A DNA stretch of 64,000 nucleotides from contig CAJXKC010000001.1 of assembly GCA_913055685.1 (NCBI GenBank), forward strand, positions 1,178,001-1,242,000, read 5' to 3'. Below, in pieces: positions 1 to 9,172 of this stretch; the first letter of the stretch is position 1, and each line of letters opens with the position of its first letter. The translations under genes were made by a program, and so were the position numbers. The DNA is from an uncultured Flavobacteriales bacterium (GTDB lineage Bacteria; Bacteroidota; Bacteroidia; Flavobacteriales; Schleiferiaceae). The notes under the pieces are model-generated. The model was not told where the DNA came from, made no database searches, and saw only the letters and a program-made list of their open reading frames with translations.

Positions 1-680
1 GCGCCTTTGTTCCAGCGGAAGCGGCCGAATTAGGCTTGATTGATAAGATTTTTGTGCGGGTAGGGGCATCCGATAATATTTCGCAGGGCGAATCCACTTT
101 TATGGTGGAAATGAATGAAACGGCTAGTATCCTAAATAACCTCTCGGAGCGGAGTCTAATTCTTTTAGATGAAATTGGTAGGGGTACCAGTACTTATGAT
201 GGAATAAGTATCGCTTGGAGTATTGCGGAGTTTATTCACGAACACCCGACTAAGGCCAAGACTTTATTTGCCACGCATTACCATGAGCTGAATGAAATGG
301 CCAATATCTTTCCGCGCATCAATAACTTTAATGTGAGCGTTAAGGAAGTGGGCGATCGCATTATTTTCATGCGCAAGCTTAAAGAGGGTGGAAGTGCGCA
401 TAGTTTCGGTATTCACGTGGCAAAAATGGCCGGTATGCCAGCCTTAGTTTTAAATCGTGCCGAGAAAATTTTAGGTGAGTTAGAAGCCTCTAGAGCGAAA
501 GGAAATACGGAGGAAACTTTGGCTAAGAATGAGAGGGAAATGCAGCTAAGTTTCTTTAAACTAGACGATCCCATTTTAGAGGATATACGCAAGGATATCC
601 AACTCTTGGATATAAATACCTTGACGCCAGTAGAGGCTTTGATGAAATTGAATGAAATCAAGAAAAAAATTGGCGCCTAG
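1..680 (+). CDS. mutS: DNA mismatch repair ATPase MutS, C-terminal part
   Basis: This is the 3' end of mutS; the gene begins before the window and codons are read from base 3. MutS recognises mismatches and uses ATP to signal MutL. The visible part is most of the ABC-type ATPase domain: the [11 protein letters not shown] segment, the Walker B/D-loop region [12 protein letters not shown] with the catalytic Asp-Glu pair, and the switch histidine in FATHYHEL. It ends with a helical tail of roughly 90 residues that normally mediates dimerisation. The stop is at 678-680. The next feature on this strand is a tRNA with its own promoter, so mutS probably ends its transcript here. Family assignment is certain; only completeness is limited by the window edge. 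Confidence 0.97.
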   Translation, partial: AFVPAEAAELGLIDKIFVRVGASDNISQGESTFMVEMNETASILNNLSERSLILLDEIGRGTSTYDGISIAWSIAEFIHEHPTKAKTLFATHYHELNEMANIFPRINNFNVSVKEVGDRIIFMRKLKEGGSAHSFGIHVAKMAGMPALVLNRAEKILGELEASRAKGNTEETLAKNEREMQLSFFKLDDPILEDIRKDIQLLDINTLTPVEALMKLNEIKKKIGA

Positions 681-682
681 TA

Positions 683-714
683 TTGTTTCAATTTCAGAAA
701 TGATATTATATTTG
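683..714 (+). promoter_or_regulatory. Promoter for tRNA-Gly
   Basis: An exact Bacteroidota -7 element TATATTTG lies at 707-714. A TTG at 683-685, followed by TTTC, sits about 19-21 bases upstream and can serve as the -33 element. The tRNA starts 41 bases after the -7 box. Assigned by match to the known TTTG/TAnnTTTG consensus only. Confidence 0.5.
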
Positions 715-754
715 CCGTCCCAAAGCACAAGCAGTGGGGAGTTCTTAAAAAATT

Positions 755-827
755 GCGAGAGTAGCTCAGCTGGTAGAGCACAACCTTGCCAAGGTTGGGG
801 TCGCGGGTTCGAATCCCGTCTCCCGCT
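755..827 (+). tRNA. tRNA-Gly (anticodon GCC)
   Basis: A full cloverleaf of 73 bases can be folded: acceptor 755-761/820-826, D-stem GCTC/GAGC (764-767/776-779), anticodon stem CAACC/GGTTG with loop TTGCCAA (anticodon GCC at 788-790), and T-stem 803-807/815-819 with loop TTCGAAT. The discriminator is T827 and CCA is not encoded. The fourth acceptor pair is an A-C mismatch (A758 against C823). A rho-independent terminator follows at once. Confidence 0.95.
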
Positions 828-832
828 CAAAG

Positions 833-856
833 GCCCTCAGAAGAGGGCTTTTTTTT
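833..856 (+). terminator. Rho-independent terminator after tRNA-Gly
   Basis: Perfect 6-bp stem GCCCTC/GAGGGC (833-838/843-848) with a 4-base loop, followed by eight T residues. It separates tRNA-Gly from tRNA-Leu. Confidence 0.85.
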
Positions 857-919
857 GCACCTTAAATGGTACGCATGGTTCTAGACTTTAGATTCCAATT
901 TCTAGAGTTTAAAATAACC

Positions 920-1008
920 GCCCTGGTGGTGGAATTGGTAGACACGCGGGACTTAAAATCCCGTGGCCAGCAACGGCCGTGCGGGTTCAAGTCCCGCCTG
1001 GGGCACCA
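920..1008 (+). tRNA. tRNA-Leu (anticodon TAA)
   Basis: A class II tRNA with a long variable arm. Acceptor 920-926 pairs with 998-1004 using two G-T wobbles. The anticodon stem CGGGA/TCCCG (947-951/959-963) encloses anticodon TAA at 954-956. The T-stem GCGGG/CCCGC (981-985/993-997) encloses TTCAAGT. Discriminator A1005 is followed by an encoded CCA (1006-1008), unlike the Gly and Ser tRNAs in this window. No clear -7 box lies in the 63 bases after the preceding terminator. Confidence 0.95.
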
Positions 1009-1039
1009 AAAAAAAGCGACTTATAAAGTCGCTTTTTTT
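1009..1039. terminator. Bidirectional terminator between tRNA-Leu and the minus-strand group
   Basis: Perfectly symmetric hairpin: seven A, stem GCGACTT (1016-1022), loop ATA, stem AAGTCGC (1026-1032), seven T. It can end tRNA-Leu transcription on the plus strand and the 5-formyl-THF cyclo-ligase transcript on the minus strand. Confidence 0.85.
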
Positions 1040-1043
1040 GTTT

Positions 1044-1583
1044 CTATTCTTCAGCAATAAGGAGCAAATCCATGCTCTGATCTAAGTCGGAGCTTTCAAT
1101 TTCCGCCACAAGCTGAAATGGATAGCAAGCGCCAATTCGCAAGGCTTCAGTTTTTTCGGCTAGAAATCGATCGTAATAACCACCGCCATAGCCCAAGCGA
1201 TTTCCGTTTTCGGTGAAGGCTAAACCGGGGCAGATGATTATTTCGGCTTCTTGTTCTGCTGGTATTTCCTCTGCGGGGAGCCAGGTGCCGAATGGAGCAG
1301 CCTTTAGATTATCAAGGCTTAACAAAAGAAGGCTCTCCAAATGACCACCTTCTAAGATTTTAGGTACTTGTACTTCTAGCCCCTTGGCTAAGCAATCTTC
1401 TAAAAAAGGTCCAAGCTGGATTTCCTCTTTCATAGGAAGGTAGCAGTGAATCACTTTGGCTTCCTGATTAGCAACTAAGGCAATTAGCTGCTCTATAATG
1501 CTAGTGTCCCATTTTGCTTTTTGCTGGGCGTCCAATTGTTTCCTTTGAAGGCGTAGTGCTTTGCGGAGTTCTTCTTTAAGCAT
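1044..1583 (-). CDS. ygfA: 5-formyltetrahydrofolate cyclo-ligase
   Basis: The 179-residue protein has the length and hallmark motif of the 5-FTHF cyclo-ligase family (MTHFS), which converts 5-formyl-THF to 5,10-methenyl-THF with ATP in the cytoplasm, returning this storage or inhibitory folate to one-carbon metabolism. The phosphate-binding/catalytic signature spans residues 119-140, including PGLAFTENGNRLGYGGGYYD. The gene overlaps the end of waaA by 8 bases, so the two are translationally coupled. A symmetric terminator follows its stop. Start is ATG at 1583. No anomalies seen. Confidence 0.95.
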   Translation of the reverse strand: MLKEELRKALRLQRKQLDAQQKAKWDTSIIEQLIALVANQEAKVIHCYLPMKEEIQLGPFLEDCLAKGLEVQVPKILEGGHLESLLLLSLDNLKAAPFGTWLPAEEIPAEQEAEIIICPGLAFTENGNRLGYGGGYYDRFLAEKTEALRIGACYPFQLVAEIESSDLDQSMDLLLIAEE

Positions 1584-2808
1584 GGGCTAAGTGCTTGAGG
1601 GCTGCTTCAGAAATTTTCTTAGCGGCACCGACTTTAGTGTCGAGGTATTGCTGCATTTTGGGTTTAAAGGCTTCGCGTTCGCCCTTATTTTCAAAACCTT
1701 CCACAAAGGAGCTTAGCTCTGCACTATTATTAATTTCAAAGGCCAAGCCTTTAGCAATCATCTCTTTGGTTTCCACAAATTTCTTGTGATTAGGTCCAAA
1801 GGCTATAGGGACCTGGTATACCGAAGGTTCAACCGTACTGTGCACACTCACCCCAAAACCACCACCTACTAACACTAGATCGCCATAGCGGTATAGTTTT
1901 TTAAGCTGACCAATATTATCAATGATAAGCACTTGGTTTTGATCCTTCCATGTGCTTTCGCTGAAGCGATTTACCCCAAAATCATGGAATAAGTCATGGA
2001 CGCGCTGGATATTGTCGCTCTCCACTTCGTGGGGCGCGATAATTAATTTTAAATGCGGTTTTTGCTTTAGAAGCTCTACCAATAGGGCTTCTTCTTTCGG
2101 CCATGAGCTGCCGGTAATTAAGCATAATTGGTTAGAAATCCACTCGTTTAGGCCTGCGACTTGGTAGTCACTGTTTTTTATTTCGAGAGCTTGATCAAAA
2201 CGGCTATCACCACAAATATCGGCCCGGAGTCCAATCTTATTTATCAGCTTTAAGCTATCTAGGTCTTGTACTAAAATAGAGTCGAAGGCCTTAAGTGCCG
2301 ATCTAAAGAATCCGCCGTAAGGCTTAAAATATATTTGATTTGCCCGAAAAACCGCTGGCGCCAAAAGAGTTTTTACCTTTTGCTTTTTTAAGGCTTTCAA
2401 GAAGTTGGGCCAAATTTCATATTTGATAAAAATAGCCAAATCGGGCTTAAGGATTTTTACGAAGTCGCGGGCATTCTTGGGAAGGTCTAAGGGTAAATAG
2501 ACAATGGCATCAGCAAGCTCTCGATCCTTAAAGTTGTTGTAGCCGCTTGGGGAAAAAAAGCTAATCACAAATTGATGATCGCTTAGCTTTTCTCGCAAGG
2601 CCTTAAGAACGGGAACCCCTTGTTCCATTTCCCCTAGGGAGGCAGCGTGGAGCCACACTATTGGCTGCTTGTTTAAAGGGAGCGCTTTAAGGTCTTCTCG
2701 CCAATTTTGGCGACCTTTTACCCAATCTTTGGCCTTAGGTTTAAAAGGCGCGCTTAATCGGATTAATAAACCGTATAAGCGGATGGCTATGTTGTATAAG
2801 GCTCTCAA
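1576..2808 (-). CDS. waaA: 3-deoxy-D-manno-octulosonic acid (Kdo) transferase
   Basis: GT30-family enzyme of 410 residues that transfers Kdo from CMP-Kdo to lipid IV-A at the inner face of the cytoplasmic membrane, the first step of LPS core assembly. An N-terminal hydrophobic/amphipathic membrane anchor is followed by HAASLGEMEQG, whose Glu60 matches the catalytic Glu of WaaA. The C-terminal Rossmann-like half carries LVGGGFG. There is no ATG near the conserved N-terminus; the only sensible start is TTG at 2808, directly abutting the stop (2809-2811) of the upstream outer-membrane protein gene. It is followed by ygfA with an 8-base overlap. Confidence 0.93.
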   Translation of the reverse strand: MRALYNIAIRLYGLLIRLSAPFKPKAKDWVKGRQNWREDLKALPLNKQPIVWLHAASLGEMEQGVPVLKALREKLSDHQFVISFFSPSGYNNFKDRELADAIVYLPLDLPKNARDFVKILKPDLAIFIKYEIWPNFLKALKKQKVKTLLAPAVFRANQIYFKPYGGFFRSALKAFDSILVQDLDSLKLINKIGLRADICGDSRFDQALEIKNSDYQVAGLNEWISNQLCLITGSSWPKEEALLVELLKQKPHLKLIIAPHEVESDNIQRVHDLFHDFGVNRFSESTWKDQNQVLIIDNIGQLKKLYRYGDLVLVGGGFGVSVHSTVEPSVYQVPIAFGPNHKKFVETKEMIAKGLAFEINNSAELSSFVEGFENKGEREAFKPKMQQYLDTKVGAAKKISEAALKHLAHA

Positions 2809-3564
2809 TTAGTTGTAATAATACTCCTCGGTTTTACCGCCTAAATAAATGGGGATATACCAGTTTAGTTTCAATCCATAAAGAAGGTTAAGTTGTGGCT
2901 CACCACTTAACTCTCCAACCGGATAATAGTACTTACGCAGGTCTTGTGACCAAATCTGACTAATCTCAAAGGATAACTTAAAATTCACCAAACGGCTCGG
3001 CGAGAGATAGATGAACCCCAAACTTTCCCGCAATAAAAATCCACTACCTAGCCGGTCGTAACCCTTAGCGTAGTCGTCGATAATTTGGGGCGAATCATTG
3101 CCAACATTATCAACATTAAGCCAGTGCCACATATAACCGCCCGTTAGACCAATATTTAGCCCGCTGTTCTTATTAAGGCGGCCTAGGGGAATGGTTTTTT
3201 CAATACCTAAGTTGAAGTAGGTGCCTCGCTGGTTAATGTTTACCTGGCCATAGCTTCCGCTGATATTGATTAATTGACCATCGGGAGTAAAAACGTTTTT
3301 AAGCGCTCCTTGCCGGTCGCTTACTTCGCCACCAAAAAGGTAGGACCACTCCGCTGTAAGGGTGTAATTCGATTTAAACTTTCGGCCCACAAAAGCACTT
3401 ACACTGTAATTCTCGCGATAGCGGTCGACCCAATCACCACTAACCGTGTTTGCACTGAGTCCGGCTCCAATGAGCCAAGCTCGGTCGCTTTCTTTTCCCT
3501 GTTGGGCCGACAAGGAAAAAGTCAGGCTAAAAAGGGCGAGTATATAGTAAATGCGATTCTTCAT
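2809..3564 (-). CDS. Putative outer-membrane beta-barrel protein, unknown function
   Basis: A 251-residue protein that I do not recognise as a named family. Residues 1-21 form a Sec signal peptide ending in LSAQQ. The mature part is rich in alternating aromatic/polar strands and Gly-Tyr-Asn turns and ends in a Tyr-rich C-terminus, the look of a small outer-membrane beta-barrel. It is first in a minus-strand group with waaA and ygfA, its stop touching the TTG start of waaA, which suggests an envelope role but does not prove one. A -7 box (3573-3580) lies only 9 bases before the ATG, giving a very short leader. Confidence 0.6.
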   Translation of the reverse strand: MKNRIYYILALFSLTFSLSAQQGKESDRAWLIGAGLSANTVSGDWVDRYRENYSVSAFVGRKFKSNYTLTAEWSYLFGGEVSDRQGALKNVFTPDGQLINISGSYGQVNINQRGTYFNLGIEKTIPLGRLNKNSGLNIGLTGGYMWHWLNVDNVGNDSPQIIDDYAKGYDRLGSGFLLRESLGFIYLSPSRLVNFKLSFEISQIWSQDLRKYYYPVGELSGEPQLNLLYGLKLNWYIPIYLGGKTEEYYYN

Positions 3565-3572
3565 AATTCTTG

Positions 3573-3580
3573 CAAAAGTA
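3573..3580 (-). promoter_or_regulatory. -7 box for the outer-membrane protein/waaA/ygfA group
   Basis: On the minus strand this reads TACTTTTG, an exact TAnnTTTG match 9 bases upstream of the ATG at 3564. It is back-to-back with the plus-strand box at 3604-3611. No good -33 element could be placed. Confidence 0.45.
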
Positions 3581-3603
3581 AGCTCCTTTCGGGCAATGCT
3601 ATT

Positions 3604-3611
3604 TATCTTTG
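3604..3611 (+). promoter_or_regulatory. -7 box for the nucleotide-sugar operon
   Basis: TATCTTTG is an exact TAnnTTTG match, 19 bases before the ATG at 3630. It argues against any start upstream of 3630, because those lie within or before the promoter. No clear -33 element is visible at the usual spacing. Confidence 0.5.
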
Positions 3612-3629
3612 TTGGTAATATATCGATTT

Positions 3630-4772
3630 ATGAAACAGATTCAGATGGTTGACTTGCTCAGCCAATATGAAAAAATTCAAGATCAAGTCGACCAAGCCAT
3701 AACCAATGTCGTTCGATCTTCCGCATACATTAACGGTCCTGAAGTAAAATCATTTCAAGCTGAGCTTGAAGAATATTTAGGGGTAAAGCACGTAATTCCT
3801 TGCGCTAATGGCACCGATGCCTTGCAAATAGCTATGATGGGATTAGGCTTAAGGCCAGGTGATGAGGTTATTACGGCCACTTTTACCTACGTAGCCACCG
3901 CCGAGGTGATTGCCCTTTTAGGCCTTACTCCGGTTTTAGTAGATGTGGATGAAGATACTTTTGGCTTAAACCCCGAACAAGTAAAAGCTGCCATTACCGA
4001 TAAAACTAAGGCCATCGTACCAGTACATTTATTTGGTCAGTGTGCCGATATGGAGGCGGTAATGACTATTGCTAAAGAACATAATCTTTATGTGGTTGAA
4101 GATACGGCTCAGGCTATTGGCGCCGATTACAAATTTACCGATGGATCACAAAAAAAGGCGGGTACCATTGGGGATATTGGTGCTACCTCCTTCTTTCCAT
4201 CCAAAAATTTAGGTTGCTATGGCGATGGGGGAGCAATTTTTACCAATGACGATGATCTGGCGAAAAAGCTTCGCATCATTGCGAATCATGGTCAGACGGT
4301 ACGCTACTACCACGATATGATCGGGGTTAACTCAAGGTTAGATTCTATCCAAGCGGCGGTATTGCGTTGCAAACTACCTCATTTAGATACGTACAATACC
4401 AATCGTCGCAAGGCGGCCGATTTTTACGATGCTGCTTTTGCAGATGTTCCCGAATTGAAAACTCCGGTGCGCGCTGCAAATTCGAGTCATGTATTCCATC
4501 AGTACACTTTGCAGTTGGCCGATGCGGTAGACCGCAATGCTCTGGTTGAATACCTTTCGTCGAAAAACATCCCGGCGATGATCTACTATCCAGTAGCTTT
4601 ACACATGCAAAAAGCATATCAAGACGAGCGTTATCAAGAAGGCAGCTTCCCGGTAACGGAGCGTTTAGTTTCTCGTGTATTCTCTTTGCCAATGCATAGC
4701 GAATTAGAGGAAGAACAATTAACTTACATCACTACAGAAGTGAAAAACTTCTTAAAAAACCAAAAATCATGA
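3630..4772 (+). CDS. DegT/DnrJ/EryC1-family sugar aminotransferase
   Basis: A PLP-dependent nucleotide-sugar aminotransferase of 380 residues from ATG 3630. It would transfer an amino group, usually from glutamate, to a keto sugar nucleotide in the cytoplasm. Seen: the substrate/PLP loop [11 protein letters not shown], the PLP-binding Asp in [11 protein letters not shown] (about residue 158) and the Schiff-base Lys in FFPSKNLG (about residue 192). It resembles WlbE/WbpE enzymes acting on UDP-3-keto-GlcNAcA, but the WlbA dehydrogenase and WlbD acetyltransferase partners are absent here, so the substrate is unproven. An upstream TTG (3609) lies inside the -7 box and was rejected as start. It overlaps ugd by 4 bases (ATGA). 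Confidence 0.88.
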   Translation: MKQIQMVDLLSQYEKIQDQVDQAITNVVRSSAYINGPEVKSFQAELEEYLGVKHVIPCANGTDALQIAMMGLGLRPGDEVITATFTYVATAEVIALLGLTPVLVDVDEDTFGLNPEQVKAAITDKTKAIVPVHLFGQCADMEAVMTIAKEHNLYVVEDTAQAIGADYKFTDGSQKKAGTIGDIGATSFFPSKNLGCYGDGGAIFTNDDDLAKKLRIIANHGQTVRYYHDMIGVNSRLDSIQAAVLRCKLPHLDTYNTNRRKAADFYDAAFADVPELKTPVRAANSSHVFHQYTLQLADAVDRNALVEYLSSKNIPAMIYYPVALHMQKAYQDERYQEGSFPVTERLVSRVFSLPMHSELEEEQLTYITTEVKNFLKNQKS

Positions 4773-6088
4773 AAATCGTAATCGTTGGAACCGGCTATGT
4801 AGGCTTGGTTACAGGAACCTGCCTCGCTGAAGTTGGTATAGATGTGGTCTGTGTCGACGTCGACAAGAAGAAAATTGACAATCTTAAGAATGGCATTCTG
4901 CCGATTTACGAACCTGGCCTTGATAAGCTAGTACATCGTAATTACGATAAAGGTAGACTTCAGTTCTCGACCAATTTAGGCGAAGCTATTAAAGATGCCG
5001 AAGCGGCCTTTATAGCGGTGGGAACTCCTCCTGGAGAAGATGGTAGTGCCGATTTACAATACGTTTTAGCGGTAGCCCGTGAGATTGGTGAGAATATGAA
5101 CTCTTATGGGGTGATAATTACCAAGTCTACCGTACCCGTTGGTACTGCGGCCAAGGTTAAGAAAGAAATTCAGGACGCATTAGACCGACGCGGATTAAGC
5201 TTGGATTATGATGTAGCCTCTAATCCAGAGTTCTTGAAAGAAGGTGCTGCAGTAAACGATTTCATGAAGCCCGATCGTATTGTGGTGGGAGTGGAGTCAG
5301 ATCGCGCGAAAAAGGTTATGGAGAAATTATACCACCCCTTTACCTTGAATGGACACCCGGTAATTTTCATGGATGTGCCCTCAGCGGAGATGACCAAATA
5401 TGCGGCTAACTCCATGTTGGCTACAAAAATCTCCTTTATGAATGACATCGCTAACCTTTGTGAAATCATGGGAGCCGATGTAAACATGGTACGTAAGGGA
5501 ATTGGTTCGGACCCTCGAATCGGTAATAAATTTATTTATCCAGGTATTGGTTATGGAGGTTCTTGTTTCCCTAAGGACGTTAAGGCCTTGGCAAAAACCG
5601 CCCGCGAAAACGGACACGTGATGCGTATCCTAGAAGCGGTAGAAGCGGTGAACGATGACCAGAAATCAGTACTTTTCAATAAAGTGATGAAGCGCTTTAA
5701 AGGAGATCTTAAAGGCAAGCATTTTGCCGTTTGGGGTCTGTCTTTCAAACCCAATACCGACGATATGCGTGAGGCACCTTCGGTAGTAATTATTGACAAG
5801 CTTCTCGAACAAGGTGCTACCGTATCGGCCTACGATCCAGTAGCTATGGAAGAGGCACACCGCGATTTAGGTGATCGTATTACCTATGCTAAGGACGAAT
5901 ATGAAGCGGTGAAAGGAGCGGATGCTTTATTAGTGGTTACCGAGTGGAGTGAATTCCGCGTTCCTGATTTTGAAGAAATTAAAGCCGACCTTAAGGCACC
6001 GATTGTATTCGATGGTAGGAATATCTTTGAGATTCAGCGCATGGCCGAATTAGGCTTTGAATATTATTGTATCGGTGTAAAATCGTAA
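4769..6088 (+). CDS. ugd: UDP-glucose 6-dehydrogenase
   Basis: A 439-residue enzyme that oxidises UDP-glucose to UDP-glucuronate with two NAD+. The N-terminal Rossmann signature [10 protein letters not shown] (residues 7-16), the STVPVGTA segment, and the catalytic cysteine Cys266 in [10 protein letters not shown] are all present, as is the C-terminal UDP-binding domain ([14 protein letters not shown]). Full length for the family. It is translationally coupled to the aminotransferase before it and is followed 4 bases later by a UDP-glucuronate decarboxylase-like gene, so its product is very likely the substrate of that next enzyme. Confidence 0.96.
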   Translation: MKIVIVGTGYVGLVTGTCLAEVGIDVVCVDVDKKKIDNLKNGILPIYEPGLDKLVHRNYDKGRLQFSTNLGEAIKDAEAAFIAVGTPPGEDGSADLQYVLAVAREIGENMNSYGVIITKSTVPVGTAAKVKKEIQDALDRRGLSLDYDVASNPEFLKEGAAVNDFMKPDRIVVGVESDRAKKVMEKLYHPFTLNGHPVIFMDVPSAEMTKYAANSMLATKISFMNDIANLCEIMGADVNMVRKGIGSDPRIGNKFIYPGIGYGGSCFPKDVKALAKTARENGHVMRILEAVEAVNDDQKSVLFNKVMKRFKGDLKGKHFAVWGLSFKPNTDDMREAPSVVIIDKLLEQGATVSAYDPVAMEEAHRDLGDRITYAKDEYEAVKGADALLVVTEWSEFRVPDFEEIKADLKAPIVFDGRNIFEIQRMAELGFEYYCIGVKS

Positions 6089-6092
6089 GGCT

Positions 6093-7079
6093 ATGAAAAG
6101 GGTATTAATAACTGGTGCAGCGGGCTTCTTGGGTTCGCATTTATGCGACCGTTTTATAAAAGAAGGCTTTCAAGTGGTGGGGATGGACAACCTCATTACG
6201 GGTGACCTCCGCAATATCGAGCACCTTTTCCAATTAAAGGAGTTCGAATTTTACCATCACGATGTGTCCAAGTTTATCCATGTACCGGGTGAATTGGATT
6301 ATATCTTACACTTTGCTTCACCAGCTAGCCCGATCGATTACCTTAAGATTCCAATCCAAACCTTAAAAGTTGGTTCCCTGGGTATTCACAATTGTTTGGG
6401 CTTAGCCCGAGCCAAAAATGCCCGTTTAATGATTGCCTCTACTTCTGAAGTATATGGCGATCCCCAAGTTCATCCTCAAGTAGAGGAGTACTGGGGTCAT
6501 GTAAATCCCGTTGGCCCTAGAGGAGTATACGATGAAGCCAAGCGCTTTCAGGAAGCGATGACCATGGCTTACCACACCTATCACGGTTTGGAAACACGTA
6601 TCGTTCGTATTTTTAATACCTATGGTCCGCGGATGCGACTAAATGATGGTCGTGTTTTACCCGCCTTTATTGGTCAGGCGCTAAGAGGGCAAGACTTAAC
6701 CGTTTTCGGTGATGGGTCTCAGACTCGATCTTTCTGTTATGTAGATGACTTAATTGAAGGTATTTACCGCTTATTAATGAGCGACTATGCTCAGCCGGTG
6801 AACATTGGTAACCCCGATGAAATAACCATCGGCGAGTTTGCGGAGGAAATTATCAAACTAACGGGTACTGATCAGAAGGTGGTTTACAAAGACCTGCCTA
6901 AGGATGACCCTACGCAGCGTAGACCGGATATTAGCAAAGCCAAGGAGATTTTAGGCTGGGAGCCCAAGGTTTCAAGAGCGGAAGGCTTAAAAATCACCTA
7001 CGATTATTTTAAATCATTGTCGGAAGAGGATCTTTACAAGACCGAGCACAAGGACTTTAAAGATTATATCCGCAAATAA
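6093..7079 (+). CDS. uxs: UDP-glucuronate decarboxylase (UDP-xylose synthase-like) SDR
   Basis: Extended short-chain dehydrogenase of 328 residues. It has the NAD-binding GAAGFLGSH (residues 8-16), the ASTSEVYGD substrate loop, and the catalytic pair Tyr146/Lys150 in YDEAK. The [15 protein letters not shown] segment and the [13 protein letters not shown] region are typical of UDP-xylose synthases, which convert UDP-glucuronate to UDP-xylose. Its place directly after ugd supports that activity. UDP-glucuronate/UDP-apiose-type relatives cannot be excluded by sequence alone. Confidence 0.88.
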   Translation: MKRVLITGAAGFLGSHLCDRFIKEGFQVVGMDNLITGDLRNIEHLFQLKEFEFYHHDVSKFIHVPGELDYILHFASPASPIDYLKIPIQTLKVGSLGIHNCLGLARAKNARLMIASTSEVYGDPQVHPQVEEYWGHVNPVGPRGVYDEAKRFQEAMTMAYHTYHGLETRIVRIFNTYGPRMRLNDGRVLPAFIGQALRGQDLTVFGDGSQTRSFCYVDDLIEGIYRLLMSDYAQPVNIGNPDEITIGEFAEEIIKLTGTDQKVVYKDLPKDDPTQRRPDISKAKEILGWEPKVSRAEGLKITYDYFKSLSEEDLYKTEHKDFKDYIRK

Positions 7080-7085
7080 GAGATA

Positions 7086-8108
7086 ATGGCGCGTATTTTA
7101 GTAACAGGCGGACTCGGATTTATTGGTTCCCATACCGTAGTGGAATTGATAAATGCTGGGCATGAGCCTATTATTGTCGATAACCTTAGTAATGCCAATG
7201 TGGATGTCCTAAACGGAATTGAAGCGATTACTGGCAAGAGGCCGCTTTTTGAAAAAGTGGACTTGAAAATTAAGGAGGAGGTCGAGCAATTATTTAATCG
7301 ACATACAGATTTAGATGGTATCATCCACTTTGCTGCCTACAAGGCGGTAGGGGAATCGGTGGCCAAGCCATTAGAGTATTATGAAAATAACCTTGGCTCT
7401 TTGGTTTACCTCTTACAGAACCTCAGGGATCATGGCTTAGACAATTTCATCTTCAGCTCCAGCTGCACAGTTTATGGTGAAGCGGAGGAATTACCCATTA
7501 CCGAGAATAGTCCGGTGCAACCCGCAATGTCTCCTTATGGTAATACCAAACAAATCGGTGAAGAGGTAATTAAAGACGCTATAGCGGCCCATCAGTTTAA
7601 TGCCATTAGCTTACGTTACTTTAATCCGATTGGGGCCCATCCTAGTGCCGAAATTGGGGAATCACCCCTAGGAGTGCCTTTAAATTTGGTACCCTATGTT
7701 ACGCAGACTGCAGCTGGTGTGCGCGAGCAACTGTCGGTTTTTGGCAATGATTACGACACCCGGGATGGCACCAATGAGCGTGACTACATTCACGTGGTGG
7801 ATATTGCGAAGGCACACGTAATTGCGGTTGAGCGTCTGGTGAATAGAAAGAATCTGGACAAATACGAATACTTCAATTTGGGTACCGGAACCGGTAGTAC
7901 GGTTTTAGAAGTGATCCAATCGTTTGAACGGGTCTCAAACTCTAAGTTAAATTATAAAATTGTGGCGCGGAGAAGCGGGGATGTTACTGCCGCATATGCT
8001 GATACCACTAAGGCAAACCAGATTTTAGGCTGGAAGGCCGAGAAAAACCTAGACGATGCTATGGCGGATGCCTGGCGTTGGGAAAAGAAAATTCGAAACC
8101 TAGACTAA
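7086..8108 (+). CDS. galE: UDP-glucose 4-epimerase
   Basis: A 340-residue extended SDR interconverting UDP-glucose and UDP-galactose. GGLGFIGSH (residues 8-16) binds NAD, SSSCTVYG holds the catalytic Ser, and Tyr151/Lys155 lie in YGNTK. The segments HFAAYKAVGESV and LRYFNPIGAHPS are diagnostic for GalE. Start is ATG at 7086, 6 bases after the previous stop. It is the fourth gene of the nucleotide-sugar operon. Confidence 0.95.
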   Translation: MARILVTGGLGFIGSHTVVELINAGHEPIIVDNLSNANVDVLNGIEAITGKRPLFEKVDLKIKEEVEQLFNRHTDLDGIIHFAAYKAVGESVAKPLEYYENNLGSLVYLLQNLRDHGLDNFIFSSSCTVYGEAEELPITENSPVQPAMSPYGNTKQIGEEVIKDAIAAHQFNAISLRYFNPIGAHPSAEIGESPLGVPLNLVPYVTQTAAGVREQLSVFGNDYDTRDGTNERDYIHVVDIAKAHVIAVERLVNRKNLDKYEYFNLGTGTGSTVLEVIQSFERVSNSKLNYKIVARRSGDVTAAYADTTKANQILGWKAEKNLDDAMADAWRWEKKIRNLD

Positions 8109-8110
8109 TA

Positions 8111-9169
8111 ATGAGCGGTAAGAAAATATTAATTACGGGCGGGGCGGGCTTTATCGGCTCCCACGTAGTCAGACTATTTGTAAATAAGTATCCAGATTAT
8201 GAAATCTATAATCTAGACTTGCTCACCTATGCGGGTAATCTGGAAAACTTGAAGGACATTGAGAACAAGCCTAATTACCACTTTGTAAAGGCGGATATTG
8301 TTGATGCCGAGGCGATGAACGCCCTATTTGCAGAGCATAAGTTTGAAGGGGTCTTACATTTGGCTGCGGAGAGTCATGTCGACCGAAGCATTACCGATCC
8401 TTTATCCTTCGTTCGCACCAATGTAATTGGCACGGTAAACTTAATCAATGCTTTTCGTGATACCTGGAAAGGAAACTTTGAAGGGAAGCGCTTCTACCAT
8501 ATTTCTACCGATGAGGTATATGGCACCTTAGGCGCAGAAGGTCTTTTTGAAGAAACCACCGCCTATGATCCGAATTCACCTTATTCGGCATCCAAGGCCA
8601 GTTCCGACCACTTTGTAAGAGCTTATGGCGAAACTTATGGAATGCCTTATGTGATTACCAATTGTTCCAATAATTACGGGCCCAATCAGTTCCCTGAAAA
8701 GTTAATTCCGCTTTTTATCCATAATGTGCGTAATGGCAAGCCTTTACCTGTCTATGGTGACGGAAAATACACGCGCGATTGGCTATATGTTATCGATCAT
8801 GCCCGGGCTATTGACCTGGTATACCACGAGGGTAAGAACAAGGAGACTTACAACATCGGCGGCTTCAACGAATGGCAGAACATCGACTTAATTAAAGTCT
8901 TAATTAAGCAGATGGATGAGAAGTTAGGAAATGCTCCCGGTACCTCCGAGAAACTGATCACCTATGTGACCGATCGCCCTGGTCACGATCGCCGCTATGC
9001 AATTGATGCTACCAAGATTAATAAAGAATTAGGATGGTCTCCGAGTGTGACCTTTGAACAGGGATTATCCGAAACTATCGATTGGTATTTAGAAAACGAG
9101 GAATGGTTAAACAGTGTTACCTCGGGCGATTATCAAAAATATTACTCAGAGATGTATAGCGACCGCTAA
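8111..9169 (+). CDS. rfbB: dTDP-glucose 4,6-dehydratase
   Basis: RfbB/RmlB converts dTDP-glucose to dTDP-4-keto-6-deoxyglucose, the branch point to rhamnose and other deoxy sugars. The 352-residue protein shows GGAGFIGSH, the dehydratase triad residues Thr-Asp-Glu in HISTDEVYG (133-135), and Tyr158/Lys162 in YSASK. Start ATG 8111 follows the galE stop by 2 bases; an in-frame TTG at 8078 inside galE was rejected. RmlA, RmlC and RmlD are not in this window. It ends 3 bases from the convergent transporter gene with no visible terminator. Confidence 0.95.
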   Translation: MSGKKILITGGAGFIGSHVVRLFVNKYPDYEIYNLDLLTYAGNLENLKDIENKPNYHFVKADIVDAEAMNALFAEHKFEGVLHLAAESHVDRSITDPLSFVRTNVIGTVNLINAFRDTWKGNFEGKRFYHISTDEVYGTLGAEGLFEETTAYDPNSPYSASKASSDHFVRAYGETYGMPYVITNCSNNYGPNQFPEKLIPLFIHNVRNGKPLPVYGDGKYTRDWLYVIDHARAIDLVYHEGKNKETYNIGGFNEWQNIDLIKVLIKQMDEKLGNAPGTSEKLITYVTDRPGHDRRYAIDATKINKELGWSPSVTFEQGLSETIDWYLENEEWLNSVTSGDYQKYYSEMYSDR

Positions 9170-9172
9170 AGA

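Noticed and set aside
576-830. Minus-strand frame across tRNA-Gly
   Set aside because: Antisense to a tRNA and to the mutS end; typical spurious protein.
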